The notes beneath the pieces were generated by a model. That model was not told the DNA's origin. It was given only the letters and a program-made list of their open reading frames with translations, and made no database searches. From assembly GCF_042676385.1 (NCBI RefSeq), contig NZ_JBHTHA010000002.1:434001-498000 (forward strand): a stretch of DNA of 64,000 nt. Reading direction: 5' to 3'. Source of the stretch: Paenibacillus_E sp042676385. Its GTDB lineage: Bacteria; Bacillota; Bacilli; Paenibacillales; NBRC-103111. The number at the start of each line of letters is the position of its first letter. The stretch's first letter is position 1. This document shows, piece by piece, positions 16,664-25,048 of this stretch. A program made the position numbers and the translations under genes.

Positions 16664-17248
16664 TTAGGGGTAAATTTTTTCGCCATTCTCCAGCATCACG
16701 ACAAATTGCCGGATTCGTTTTTCTCGGGTTTCTTGCTTCTTGGCATTATGGATTCTGAACAGGATCGCATACTTATTTTGTCTGTCCAACTGCTCATAGA
16801 ATGCTTTCGCCTTGACGTGAAGCTCCAGTTCCATAGCGAAATCTTCGGGAACAGAGGCAACGCTTTGCGATTCATAGGCTTTATCCCATAGGCCGTTCTG
16901 TTTGGCAGCTTCAATCGCCTTGAATCCAGAAGTTCTCATTTTTCCATTTGCGATAAGCTTCTCCGCTTTTTCTTTATTGATTTTCGACCAGATGCTTTTG
17001 GCTCCTCGCGGGGTAAATCGTTGAAGCCATGTTTGTTCATCGAACGCCTCCTTACGGCTGTCAACCCAGCCAAAACATAACGCACTTTCGAGCGCTTCAT
17101 CATAGGAAACAGAATCGATGCCGGAATTTTTTTTCGCGATTTGCAATCGGATTCCGGGCGAAGAATCATGATGACTGTCGAGCCATTGCTCGAGTGCGTG
17201 AGTGTCATTAAACAATAGAATGGGGAGTTCACCGGACTTTTTGACCAC
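16664..17248 (-). CDS. YdeI/OmpD-associated family protein
   Basis: A 194 aa protein with the marks of the YdeI/OmpD-associated (bacteriocin-protection) family: LPILLFNDTHALEQWLDSHH, then SVSYDEALESALCFGWVDSR and LQRFTPRGAKSIWSKINKE. The biochemical role is not established for the family. The GTG at 17248 is preferred because AGGAGG lies 8 bases upstream; the GTG at 17257 is fused to the RBS. An inverted repeat at 17281-17307 lies in its promoter region and could be a repressor site. Confidence 0.8.
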   Translation of the reverse strand: MVKKSGELPILLFNDTHALEQWLDSHHDSSPGIRLQIAKKNSGIDSVSYDEALESALCFGWVDSRKEAFDEQTWLQRFTPRGAKSIWSKINKEKAEKLIANGKMRTSGFKAIEAAKQNGLWDKAYESQSVASVPEDFAMELELHVKAKAFYEQLDRQNKYAILFRIHNAKKQETREKRIRQFVVMLENGEKIYP

Positions 17249-17280
17249 TCGATTCACCTCCTGTCAATAGTATAAACAAT

Positions 17281-17307
17281 AATTACTGACAGAAGCAGTC
17301 AGTAATT
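17281..17307. promoter_or_regulatory. 10-bp perfect inverted repeat, TetR-type operator candidate
   Basis: AATTACTGAC and GTCAGTAATT flank a 7-base centre. TACTGAC...GTCAGTA half-sites are typical of TetR/AcrR operators. It sits between the membrane-protein gene and the start of the YdeI-like gene. It could also act as a weak terminator, but there is no T-run. Confidence 0.45.
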
Positions 17308-17321
17308 CATTCATCCTCCTA

Positions 17322-17924
17322 TTAAGAGGATATCCCTTTGTCTTTCGTCGATTGGAACGTAAGCGAAATGATTTGGTCGACTTTCTTAATTACTTCATTG
17401 GAGCCAAACCCTACTAAAAAACCAAAACTGATTTGAAAATACAACGCTTGCGTATTCGTCGCTACCGCTTGCGACGTTGAGCTATCCGACAATGAAATAA
17501 ATCCGGCATTCAGCATAGACAGCGTCATAATCGCCAAAGCTCCGCCCATCCACGGCTTATAATAAAATGTCGAAAACCAAAGCCGAATACGGAAGGCGTC
17601 CGATAATTCGAGATTATTTTTCCCGATCGGATTCGTTAATTTGGCATACAGTTTTCTAAGACCAAACATGGCACTGCCAAGCACTCCAGCGCAGCAGACA
17701 TTAAAAAAATAATAATGAAGCGCATTCATTCCGACAGAATCTTGTGAAAATAACAGGCCTGTTAACCACATACTGACCCTTGGGAATAAGCAAATCGTAC
17801 AGATTAACATGAGTGAAACCAAGTAGGCAATAATAATAAAAATATGTCTGCGATCCTTGTTGTCGAATAATTCGTAAACGTTTTTCATGACTCTTTCTTC
17901 CGGTTCTTTTTCCGAATCAGCCAT
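17322..17924 (-). CDS. Membrane protein of unknown function
   Basis: A 200 aa protein not recognised as a known family. About four hydrophobic segments are seen: residues 29-47 (IFIIIAYLVSLMLICTICLF region), 68-86, 118-140 and 162-180. The N terminus is acidic and soluble (MADSEKEPEERVMKN), with charged stretches between helices. GGGGGGAT precedes the ATG. It has no close operon partner, with gaps of about 75 bp on each side, so its context gives no function. Confidence 0.65.
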   Translation of the reverse strand: MADSEKEPEERVMKNVYELFDNKDRRHIFIIIAYLVSLMLICTICLFPRVSMWLTGLLFSQDSVGMNALHYYFFNVCCAGVLGSAMFGLRKLYAKLTNPIGKNNLELSDAFRIRLWFSTFYYKPWMGGALAIMTLSMLNAGFISLSDSSTSQAVATNTQALYFQISFGFLVGFGSNEVIKKVDQIISLTFQSTKDKGISS

Positions 17925-18000
17925 CGAATATCCCCCCAGTAGATATAAACATGCATCCTTACATGAGTATAGCTAATTTAGGGTGTCACAAGCTCTCGAT

Positions 18001-18762
18001 TTATGATGTCGAAAGGGTGAATGCCTGCTTGATGCCTTCTGCGGCGTCATTTTCCGGGAAATATTCAAGACCTACAGCACCGGTATAACCCGTATGTTTA
18101 ATAACCTGAAAAATGCGATCGTAGGCTAGCTCGCCGGTACTCAATTCCCGCCTGCCCGGGATGCCTGCAGCATGAAAATGGCCAATCCACTCGATGTTAT
18201 CCTGAATCGTCGCGATAATATGTCCTTCGGTAATTTGCTGATGATAAATATCATAGAGAACACGGACGTGCGGGCTCCCGACCTGCTTAATCACGTCAAA
18301 AGCTTCGGCGGAAGAGGCCAAAAAGTAGCCCTTATGATCAATTCGCGTATTCAAAGGCTCTACAAGCAGCGTGATGCCAGCCTGCTCAAGCAGCGGAATG
18401 CACTGACGAAGACCATCGATCAGGGACTTTTTTTGTTCCTCTCTGGAAACACCCTTGAGGTCCTGGCCGACCTGCGAGATTAATTGACGGCAATTCAATC
18501 TGCCCGCGACCTTAATTGACTCCTTTAGTCCCTGCAGATAGGACTCCCGTTGCGACGCATCTACCAAGCTGATGAATTTCGTGCAGATCGCAGCGATCGA
18601 TACGCCCATTTCTCCCACAGCACGCCCCACCGCTTCCAGATCCTTATCCCACCACGTCCAAAACTCAATCGTGTCACACCCGGCAGACTTAATGCTCCTC
18701 ACACTTTCAGCGAAATCCTGATTTCGGTACAACGCATCTACGCAAACGGAAAGCTTCATCAT
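18001..18762 (-). CDS. Hydroxypyruvate isomerase-like TIM-barrel sugar isomerase
   Basis: A 253 aa protein of the xylose-isomerase-like TIM-barrel superfamily, closest in pattern to hydroxypyruvate isomerase (Hyi/OtnI). Metal-site regions are visible: LLVEPLNTRIDHKGYFL (metal Glu), VLYDIYHQQITEGHI (Asp and His), IGHFHAAGIPGRRE and GAVGLEYFP with the last metal Glu. Substrate specificity cannot be read. Two adjacent ATGs exist (18762 and 18759), with GAGGGAGA just upstream; the second has the better spacing. It is transcribed away from the lipid-linked sugar operon that starts at 18919, so no functional link is claimed. Confidence 0.85.
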   Translation of the reverse strand: MMKLSVCVDALYRNQDFAESVRSIKSAGCDTIEFWTWWDKDLEAVGRAVGEMGVSIAAICTKFISLVDASQRESYLQGLKESIKVAGRLNCRQLISQVGQDLKGVSREEQKKSLIDGLRQCIPLLEQAGITLLVEPLNTRIDHKGYFLASSAEAFDVIKQVGSPHVRVLYDIYHQQITEGHIIATIQDNIEWIGHFHAAGIPGRRELSTGELAYDRIFQVIKHTGYTGAVGLEYFPENDAAEGIKQAFTLSTS

Positions 18763-18918
18763 TCTCCCTCTCTCTTCTTCCGACTTCCTTCATGATCTAT
18801 TTTCTCATAAAAACTATGTTGATCGTCAAGTTTATTCCTTTACAAAATCATCATAAAAAGTCAGCACAAATTTAATATCGCAATGACAAATATCAATTAA
18901 TGTGTAAAAAAGGAGTTG

Positions 18919-19839
18919 ATGGAATTGATCCCCAGTCGCGACGCGCTGCCGGCCAGATCTTCAGTCTCATTTGCAGAAACTGTGAAACTATTATTTTTAC
19001 AGCTTCGTCCTAAACAATGGAGTAAAAATTTACTCGTTTTCGCCGCTCTTATTTTTTCCATCGATAAAGTCCAGATCGAGAATTGGTGGTTGGGCGCCGG
19101 CGCTTTTCTGCTCTTTTGCCTCGTTTCGGGATGCGTGTATATTTTGAATGATTATATGGATCGGGAAGCCGACCGTCTGCACCCGGAAAAACGCTTCCGT
19201 CCAATGGCTTCGGGAGCCCTTCATCCGGGGCTGGCGCTTACATTTGGAGCTATTCTGCTAGTTGGTTCCTTGATCGCTGCTTTCGCGATGCATCCGCTGT
19301 TTATGCTTCTGCTTATTCTTTACTTCATCATAAATGTCGCCTATTCCATCAAGCTTAAACATGTCGTCATTCTCGATCTGATGATTTTGGCCTCGGGCTT
19401 TGTCATTCGGGCGCTTTGCGGCGGCATCGTCGTCGGCTCGAAATTCACACCGTGGTTCTTGTTATGCGTGTTTCTCCTATCTTTGTTTCTGGCCATCGGC
19501 AAGCGCCGCCATGAGCTTTTACTGCTGCAAAATAACAAAGGCTCACACCGCAAAGTACTTGATTCGTATTCGGAACCGCTGCTGAATCAAATGTCGATGA
19601 TCGTCACGACGATGGCGATTATGTGCTATTCCATGTTCACTTTCATGTCAGGCCACTCCATTTATTTGATGTGGACGATTCCGTTTGTCATTTACGGTAT
19701 ATTCCGGTATTTATATTTGATTCACGTTCTGGGCAAAGGCGGGAAGCCCGATGCGCTGCTTTTCGAAGATAAGGGCATATTGTCCTGCGCATTATTATTC
19801 GGCATTTCCGTTGTCGCGCTTTTACAAATGTTCGGTTAA
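18919..19839 (+). CDS. UbiA-family polyprenyl-phosphate phosphoribosyltransferase-like protein
   Basis: Integral membrane prenyltransferase, 306 aa, about nine hydrophobic segments. The signature NDYMDREADRLHPEKRFRP (residues 77-95) carries the metal/diphosphate-binding pattern N-D-x-x-D-x-x-x-D and closely resembles decaprenyl-phosphate phosphoribosyltransferase (mycobacterial Rv3806c, ADRxHPxKRFRPIA). A second Asp-rich region is at LDLMILASGFVIRALCGG. Expected reaction: PRPP plus polyprenyl phosphate to polyprenyl-phosphoryl phosphoribose. AAGGAG precedes TTG-ATG; the ATG is chosen, though a TTG at 18925 has ideal spacing. First of four tightly packed genes including a phosphatase that would take the next step. 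Confidence 0.85.
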   Translation: MELIPSRDALPARSSVSFAETVKLLFLQLRPKQWSKNLLVFAALIFSIDKVQIENWWLGAGAFLLFCLVSGCVYILNDYMDREADRLHPEKRFRPMASGALHPGLALTFGAILLVGSLIAAFAMHPLFMLLLILYFIINVAYSIKLKHVVILDLMILASGFVIRALCGGIVVGSKFTPWFLLCVFLLSLFLAIGKRRHELLLLQNNKGSHRKVLDSYSEPLLNQMSMIVTTMAIMCYSMFTFMSGHSIYLMWTIPFVIYGIFRYLYLIHVLGKGGKPDALLFEDKGILSCALLFGISVVALLQMFG

Positions 19840-19861
19840 TCGCCAGAAAGGAGCTCCGCCG

Positions 19862-20221
19862 GTGCAAGCTTATGTATTCGTCTTTTCTTCAATTTTGCTC
19901 GGAGCGGTCGGGCAGGTGCTGATGAAGCTTGGCGCAACCAAGTTGAACACAGCGGCCTCCACGTCCTTGTTGGCGAAACTTCTTACAATGTTTACGCAGC
20001 CTTTTATTATCGAAGGGCTGATTTGTTATGGTTTATCTGCCGTATTTTGGATTTTCGGCCTGACTCGCCTTCCGCTCTCTGCCGCGTATCCGATGGTGGC
20101 TATCGGTTATGTCATCGTGTTTATTTTGGCGGTGCTGCTATTTAAAGAAACGGTCTCACTTATGAAAATCGGGGGCTTGTTGATGATTGTTGTGGGAGTG
20201 ATTGTTCTTGCCAAATCCTAG
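19862..20221 (+). CDS. SMR/EamA-type small transporter, ArnE-like flippase candidate
   Basis: A 119 aa protein with four membrane helices, starting VQAYVFVFSSILLGAVGQVL. The pattern (GQVLMKLGA; GLTRLPLSAAYPMVAIGYVI; LLFKETVSLMKIGG) is that of small multidrug-resistance-like proteins including ArnE/ArnF subunits, which flip polyprenyl-phosphate sugars. Its place between a UbiA transferase and a GT-C-like protein favours the lipid-sugar flippase role over drug efflux. The GTG at 19862 is supported by AAAGGAG 8 bases upstream; the longer open frame to 19751 overlaps the UbiA gene and has no RBS. Its stop overlaps the next gene. Confidence 0.8.
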   Translation: MQAYVFVFSSILLGAVGQVLMKLGATKLNTAASTSLLAKLLTMFTQPFIIEGLICYGLSAVFWIFGLTRLPLSAAYPMVAIGYVIVFILAVLLFKETVSLMKIGGLLMIVVGVIVLAKS

Positions 20222-21989
20222 CCTTGCACGCACGGTCGAGCCTGTAGGCAACACAAAGTTGATGACAATTGGGGCCGAATGGGGATTAGCCGTATCACTT
20301 GGCTTGATTGGAAGTATAGGGATTTTGTATATTTCCTCATATTTGATTCTACTTACACGGCTTCCTTTCCGGCCTCTAACGATAATTTCCGTTGCCATGC
20401 TGATGATCGCGGGCTTGTTGTTATGGGGGAAGCTCGTCAAACAAATGAAGTGGCGCAGTCTTGGGGCCACCCTGCTGCTTGTTGGAGTGTTCCTCGTATT
20501 GTCCGTTTGGGTTTCGGGGCTTATCTACGATACCTCCTTTGATGGACAAGGCTATCATCAATTAGCGGCATACAGCATTCATAATGGCTGGAATCCGTTC
20601 TATCAGCCGGATTATCTCGATTCAATCTGGGTGAAACATTATCCCAAAGGCATATGGGTACTCGCAGCAGCCATCTATTCTCTTACCGGTCATTTGGAAT
20701 ACGCTAAAGCAATCAATCTGATTTTGATGACGGCATCCTTTTGTGCAGTTCTCGGGGCATTGATGAAAGTCTGGTCTTTGTATGAAAAGAAAGAGTTTGT
20801 AGGGCCAATGAGTTACCTCCATCCCCTCATCGTATTTCTAGTAGCGGCTTGTGCAGCTTGCAATCCCGTGACCGTTGTCCAATTGCTCACAAACTATAAC
20901 GACGGTGCGATTGCCAGCCTTTTGCTAACTTTGATAAGTGCGGGCATCTACTACGTGTTCACTTTTGATCGCAGAGCTCTTGCGATAGCTGCAATAGCCG
21001 TAGGATTCCTGGTCAATATTAAGTTCACAGCAATCGCCTACGCCGGACTTATTTGCGCCTGGCTTGTCGTAACTTTGATTATTTTAGAACTGAGAAAAGG
21101 CAGAGCAATAAGCGGGAAATCGGGAAGAAGACTGCTCCAAGCCTGGAAACAAGCCCCTGTTTTACGTGCGATTAGCGTTTTACTGTGCAGTGCTTTAATC
21201 GGGCTTCTTGTGTTCGGATGGAACCCCTATGTTACGAATACTTTGAAATATGGGCATCCTTTTTATCCGCTTGCCGGGAACAACGCGCTCGATATTATGA
21301 CGTTGAACTCACCGGATAATTTTATCGGACATAGCCGTTTCAAGACGTTTTTGCTCTCCCTTACCTCAAAAACGGATGATGTCATCACACCGGCAAGCTC
21401 TGCTCGTGCTGAGTTATGGCCTATTCCATGGGATGACTTTCAAAAGGTGAACGTCGATACCCGTGTGGCCGGATTTGGTCCCCTTTCGCCGTGGATCTTG
21501 ATCGGATCCGCTTGCTTGTGGGCTCTTCTTTGTGTATTCCGGATCAAAAAAGGTGTGGTCTCCACCCTGTTGATCTTAGCGTTGCTTACGACCGTATTCA
21601 TCAATCCGGAGCCCTGGTGGGTCAGATATGTGCCGCAGCTTTGGCTCGTACCGCTGATTATCGTCATAATGGGCTGGTGGTCACAACAACGCTTTGTTCA
21701 GGCTATCGCCTTGTTGTTACTTTTCGTCTGCTGTACAGATGCTTTGAAATCCGCCGATTTTATCTTTCACTTACAGGTCAGACAAAGCGAACAAGTCCGA
21801 CATCAGCTTTCAGGGTTGGAAGGGAAACAGCTGACGGTTTATCCCAATGGATTCATTTCCCTGATGGTGCGTTTGAAAGAACGAGATATCGCATTTACGG
21901 TTGTTGCCGATCAGACGAAACTGCGCTGCCTGAATCCCGTTCCATTCGCTTTTACGCCTGCCCTTTACTGCGAATCAACAGGAGAGTGA
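20202..21989 (+). CDS. Multi-pass membrane protein, GT-C glycosyltransferase-like
   Basis: About 595 aa with some 12-13 hydrophobic segments. An early outside loop contains YDTSFDGQGYHQLAAYSIHN (about residues 108-127); an acidic residue next to Q-x-Y in the first loop is a hallmark of GT-C transferases that use polyprenyl-phosphate sugars. Further loops have NPFYQPDYLDSIWVKHYPKG and a long soluble segment near residues 340-420. The family cannot be named with certainty. The start is TTG 20202 or TTG 20208; GGGAG at 20194 gives better spacing to the second. Either start overlaps the end of the SMR gene, so the two are translationally coupled. It is proposed to use the lipid-linked pentose made by the UbiA and PAP2 proteins. 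Confidence 0.7.
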   Translation: MFLPNPSLARTVEPVGNTKLMTIGAEWGLAVSLGLIGSIGILYISSYLILLTRLPFRPLTIISVAMLMIAGLLLWGKLVKQMKWRSLGATLLLVGVFLVLSVWVSGLIYDTSFDGQGYHQLAAYSIHNGWNPFYQPDYLDSIWVKHYPKGIWVLAAAIYSLTGHLEYAKAINLILMTASFCAVLGALMKVWSLYEKKEFVGPMSYLHPLIVFLVAACAACNPVTVVQLLTNYNDGAIASLLLTLISAGIYYVFTFDRRALAIAAIAVGFLVNIKFTAIAYAGLICAWLVVTLIILELRKGRAISGKSGRRLLQAWKQAPVLRAISVLLCSALIGLLVFGWNPYVTNTLKYGHPFYPLAGNNALDIMTLNSPDNFIGHSRFKTFLLSLTSKTDDVITPASSARAELWPIPWDDFQKVNVDTRVAGFGPLSPWILIGSACLWALLCVFRIKKGVVSTLLILALLTTVFINPEPWWVRYVPQLWLVPLIIVIMGWWSQQRFVQAIALLLLFVCCTDALKSADFIFHLQVRQSEQVRHQLSGLEGKQLTVYPNGFISLMVRLKERDIAFTVVADQTKLRCLNPVPFAFTPALYCESTGE

Positions 21990-21994
21990 ACACG

Positions 21995-22402
21995 ATGTTT
22001 ACGTATGCCTTAGCCCCATTTATTGCTTGGTTCAGTGCAGGAATACTGAAATTCGCCATCAATCAACTCCGTTACGGGAACGCCAGAGACCGGATCGGCA
22101 ATGGGGGCTTTCCGAGCAATCACACAACGATCATGACAACAACCGTCATGCTGATCGGATTCCGTGAAGGCTTTGACAGCGCATTATTCGGCCTCGGAAC
22201 GGCGATCACGTTCATTGTCATCATCGATGCGATGGGCCTTCGCCGGCATGTCGGCCGTCACGCGGAACGCATCAATGCGCTGCAAGCGACGAAAGATGGC
22301 CCTATGCTGCGCGAGAGCATGGGCCATAATCGAATTGAAGTATTAGGTGGTTTAGTACTCGGGAGTATACTTGGTTATGCGATGAGTCTTATCGTTTATT
22401 AG
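21995..22402 (+). CDS. Divergent PAP2-family membrane phosphatase (DUF212)
   Basis: A 135 aa membrane protein with the DUF212 pattern: GNGGFPSNHTTIMTTTVMLI (residues 36-55), where PSNH corresponds to the PAP2 PSxH core, then FIVIIDAMGLRRHVGRHAE and GHNRIEVLGGLVLGS. Relatives include B. subtilis YuiD. The ATG at 21995 follows AGGAGA. It is the last gene of the UbiA-SMR-GT-C operon, starting six bases after the previous stop. In mycobacteria a PAP2 protein (Rv3807c) dephosphorylates decaprenyl-phosphoryl phosphoribose next to the UbiA gene; this gene could play the same part. It overlaps the end of the convergent SDR gene by four bases. Confidence 0.85.
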   Translation: MFTYALAPFIAWFSAGILKFAINQLRYGNARDRIGNGGFPSNHTTIMTTTVMLIGFREGFDSALFGLGTAITFIVIIDAMGLRRHVGRHAERINALQATKDGPMLRESMGHNRIEVLGGLVLGSILGYAMSLIVY

Positions 22403-23163
22403 AGGTGTGATCCGCCGCTGGCATCGATCAATTGACCGGTTACCCAGCGGCCGTCAGAGGAAGCAAGGAAAGCGGCGATATCCGCTACATCATCCGGTTG
22501 ACCCCATCTTCCAAATATCGAAAAATCCGCGCCGAATTTCCGAGCCTCCGGGTTTTCCAGCAATGCAGCATTCATGTCGGTTGCAATGAATCCTGGCTGG
22601 ATCGCATTGACCGTAATCCCGCGCGGTCCGAGCTGTTTGGCCAAGATGGTCGTCAGCGTGTTGATTGCTCCTTTCGTCATGCTGTACGCAGAAATGTCTG
22701 GAATGGCAATTCTCGTAACTGCGGACGAGAGATTAATTATTCGACCTTCCTCCCGTAAACGAGGCAAAGCTTGTTGAATCAAGAAAAATGGCGCCTTCAC
22801 ATTGATTGTCATCGCTTCATCGAATGATGATTCCTTCATCGTTTCAATCGATCCGTGTACCGCAATCCCTGCGTTGTTAACCAAAATATCGAAGTCCGAA
22901 CCGCCGGTGCGTTCTTGCAATTCCTTTGAAAATGCTGCGTAAAGCGCTTCTACACCGTTCAATGAACCCAGGTCCGACTCCATTGTGAAGGCTGATCCGC
23001 CATTCCGTTCAATCTCCCGAGCAACCGCTTCCGCAGCATCCCGGTTCTTATTGTAATGAACGCCAACTAAGGCACCCTCCTGTGCCAGACGCTGTGCGAT
23101 TGCGCGTCCGATCCCCCGGCTTGCTCCAGTAACTAGGGCAACTTTACCGCTTAACTTACTCAT
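22399..23163 (-). CDS. Short-chain dehydrogenase/reductase (classical SDR)
   Basis: A 254 aa NAD(P)-dependent oxidoreductase. Cofactor motif VALVTGASRGIGRAIAQRL at residues 8-26, NNAG near residue 95, and the active-site Ser-Tyr-Lys as INLSSAV then YSMTKGAIN (Tyr-x-x-x-Lys). FabG-like pattern; the substrate is unknown. The ATG at 23163 is preferred over 23211 because AAGGAGAT lies just before it. It is convergent to the lipid-sugar operon, so a role as a DprE2-like epimerase subunit is not supported by gene order. Confidence 0.88.
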   Translation of the reverse strand: MSKLSGKVALVTGASRGIGRAIAQRLAQEGALVGVHYNKNRDAAEAVAREIERNGGSAFTMESDLGSLNGVEALYAAFSKELQERTGGSDFDILVNNAGIAVHGSIETMKESSFDEAMTINVKAPFFLIQQALPRLREEGRIINLSSAVTRIAIPDISAYSMTKGAINTLTTILAKQLGPRGITVNAIQPGFIATDMNAALLENPEARKFGADFSIFGRWGQPDDVADIAAFLASSDGRWVTGQLIDASGGSHL

Positions 23164-23293
23164 AAGATCATCTCCTTGTTGATTTTTCCAGATTAATTGC
23201 TTAGATGGCATCTATTTCCTTCGTGCCTCTTGTATTAGTTGTATCACAAGTTGGCTTTGCAATTGTTGCCCTCTAATTCCTGTGCCAATGATA

Positions 23294-23325
23294 AAAACCC
23301 CGAGGCTGCGCCTCAGGTCCTCGTC
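23294..23325 (-). terminator. Terminator-like hairpin upstream of the SDR gene
   Basis: Minus strand ACCTGAGGC-GCA-GCCTCGGGG is followed by TTTTTATC. It would stop minus-strand read-through before the SDR promoter. Its ACCTGAGGC arm is shared with the large hairpin at 6378-6426. Confidence 0.5.
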
Positions 23326-23485
23326 GCAAACGATTATTGTAAATATTTCGATCCGTCAATCCGATGGATACCCAAACCAAAATAGACCAACTTCATGACA
23401 CTAGCTGGATGCGATTTATTTTTACTGTATAAATGGGTGGGGGTTAGTCAGTACATGAGAGAAGATAAGCAACTGCGAACATGAG

Positions 23486-23700
23486 GCGCTATTAGTGCAC
23501 TGGTTTGACGCTAAATTAATGGAAAACGGCCAAAAACGAGCTCGATAGAACAAAAGTCTATAATTAAAGAACCATGTTCGTTAAACATGGAATCTTGTTC
23601 TTTATACTATCTCTTACGGATGAATCGCACATATTTAGAGTCTCTTGGGTATCTTATTAGAGAACCGAGGGCCTTAGAATAAAGAGGGATTGTTAGAGGA
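23486..23700 (+). repeat. Dispersed ~200-bp intergenic element, copy C
   Basis: Same ordered blocks as copies A (6571) and B (11790, opposite strand): GCGCTATTAGTG, GTTTGACGCTAAATTAATGG, CCAAAAACGAGCTCGATAGA, AGTCTATAATTAAAGAACC, TTCGTTAAACATGGAATC, TTGTTCT and CTTATTAGAGAACC. No conserved reading frame. The remainder of the 23164-23854 gap shows only two hairpins. Confidence 0.65.
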
Positions 23701-23793
23701 CCTGTGACCGAAGAAACCACTTAAACACATGAAAATTTTGTTGGAACAAACTACTATTAATCCTTTCGAGGATGAAAGATAAACTTTAGCCGC

Positions 23794-23838
23794 AAAAAAG
23801 CATAGACCGATCAGCTTAATCGCCGATTGATCTATGCT
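23794..23838 (-). terminator. Terminator after kbl
   Basis: Minus strand GCATAGATCAATC and GATCGGTCTATGC form a stem around a 12-base loop, followed by TTTTTTG, 17 bases past the kbl stop. Confidence 0.7.
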
Positions 23839-23854
23839 CCCTTTTTCTTCCTAA

Positions 23855-25033
23855 TTATGAAATAAGCCCGAATTCACGGCCAACCTTCTGCAAGCTGTTC
23901 AAAGCAAAGGCGAGATCGTCCTTCGTATGCTGCGCTGTCACGATGAGGCGAACGCGGCCTTTGTCCATGGCTACTGTCGGATAGACGATGCCTTGGGCGA
24001 AGATGCCTTCTTCCAGCAGCCGATCGGAAAAGCGCATCGTTTGCGTCGGATCGCCGACAATGATCGGAATGATTGGAGTTTCGCTCGCTCCGGTATTGAA
24101 GCCTAACCCCTGCAGAGCAGCTCGAAACCCATTCGCATTCTCCCATAGCTTTGTCACTAAATCCGGGCTTTCCTTCAGCACTTGAATAGCGGCTAAACAC
24201 GTCGCTGCGACCGCTGGCGTTTGCGAAGTACTGAACAGGAACGGCCGTGCCGAGTGGATCAGATGCTCCTTCAGCAGTTGAGCGCCTGCCACATAACCGC
24301 CGACGGCGCCAATTGCTTTGGATAATGTACCGATCTGGATATGCACCCTGCCATGCAGGCCGAAATGATCCGTCGATCCTTTGCCGTTTTTGCCTAAAAC
24401 GCCGCTCGCATGGGCATCATCCACATACACGATGGCATCGTACGCTTCAGCTAATTGCACAATATCGGGCAGCGGTGCGATATCCCCATCCATGCTAAAT
24501 ACGCCATCCGTAACAACTACGCGCTTACGGTGATGCTGCGTTTCTTTCAGTACCGCTTCCAACTGATCCATATCCTTATGGGCAAAAATTTTACGGCTTG
24601 CCTTGGTTAGTCGGATGCCATCAATGATGCTCGCATGATTCAATTCATCGCTGATGACGACATCATCCGCTCCAAGGATCGCGGAGAGCGCCCCTTGATT
24701 CGTCGTGAAACCGGACTGGAAGACAAGCGCAGCTTCCGTCCCTTTGAATTTGGCGAGCTCGAGTTCAAGCTCATCGTGGATATCCAACGTACCGGTAATC
24801 GTACGGACCGATCCGCTGCCGACGCCGTATTTTTCAATAGCGGCGATGGCCGCTTCTTTCAGCTTAGGATGATGCGTGAGTCCCAAATAGTTGTTGGAGG
24901 ACATCTGGAGAATTCGTCTTCCGTTCAGCGTCATCCAAGTATCGGAGCCGCTTTCCCATACTTTAATTGTCCGGTAACGCCCTTCCCGTTTCCACCCTTC
25001 GATATCCGCTGCCAAATCGTTTAAATATTTCAT
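23855..25033 (-). CDS. kbl: Glycine C-acetyltransferase (2-amino-3-ketobutyrate CoA ligase)
   Basis: PLP enzyme of the alpha-oxoamine synthase family, 392 aa. It cleaves 2-amino-3-ketobutyrate with CoA to glycine and acetyl-CoA, the second step of threonine catabolism. Motifs: MSSNNYLGLTHHPKLKEAA near residue 44, GSGSVRTITGT near 73, DELNHASIIDG near 129, VDDAHASGVLG near 206, and the PLP Lys in GTLSKAIGAVGGY near 240. AGAGGGGAG precedes the ATG. It begins 15 bp after tdh, forming a tdh-kbl operon. Close relatives are 8-amino-7-oxononanoate synthases (BioF), but the adjacent tdh decides the assignment. Confidence 0.92.
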   Translation of the reverse strand: MKYLNDLAADIEGWKREGRYRTIKVWESGSDTWMTLNGRRILQMSSNNYLGLTHHPKLKEAAIAAIEKYGVGSGSVRTITGTLDIHDELELELAKFKGTEAALVFQSGFTTNQGALSAILGADDVVISDELNHASIIDGIRLTKASRKIFAHKDMDQLEAVLKETQHHRKRVVVTDGVFSMDGDIAPLPDIVQLAEAYDAIVYVDDAHASGVLGKNGKGSTDHFGLHGRVHIQIGTLSKAIGAVGGYVAGAQLLKEHLIHSARPFLFSTSQTPAVAATCLAAIQVLKESPDLVTKLWENANGFRAALQGLGFNTGASETPIIPIIVGDPTQTMRFSDRLLEEGIFAQGIVYPTVAMDKGRVRLIVTAQHTKDDLAFALNSLQKVGREFGLIS

Positions 25034-25048
25034 AGGTCGTCTCCCCTC

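Noticed and set aside
22399..23163. SDR as the DprE2-like epimerase of the lipid-pentose operon
   Set aside because: It is convergent rather than in the operon, reads like a FabG-type SDR, and there is no DprE1 partner.
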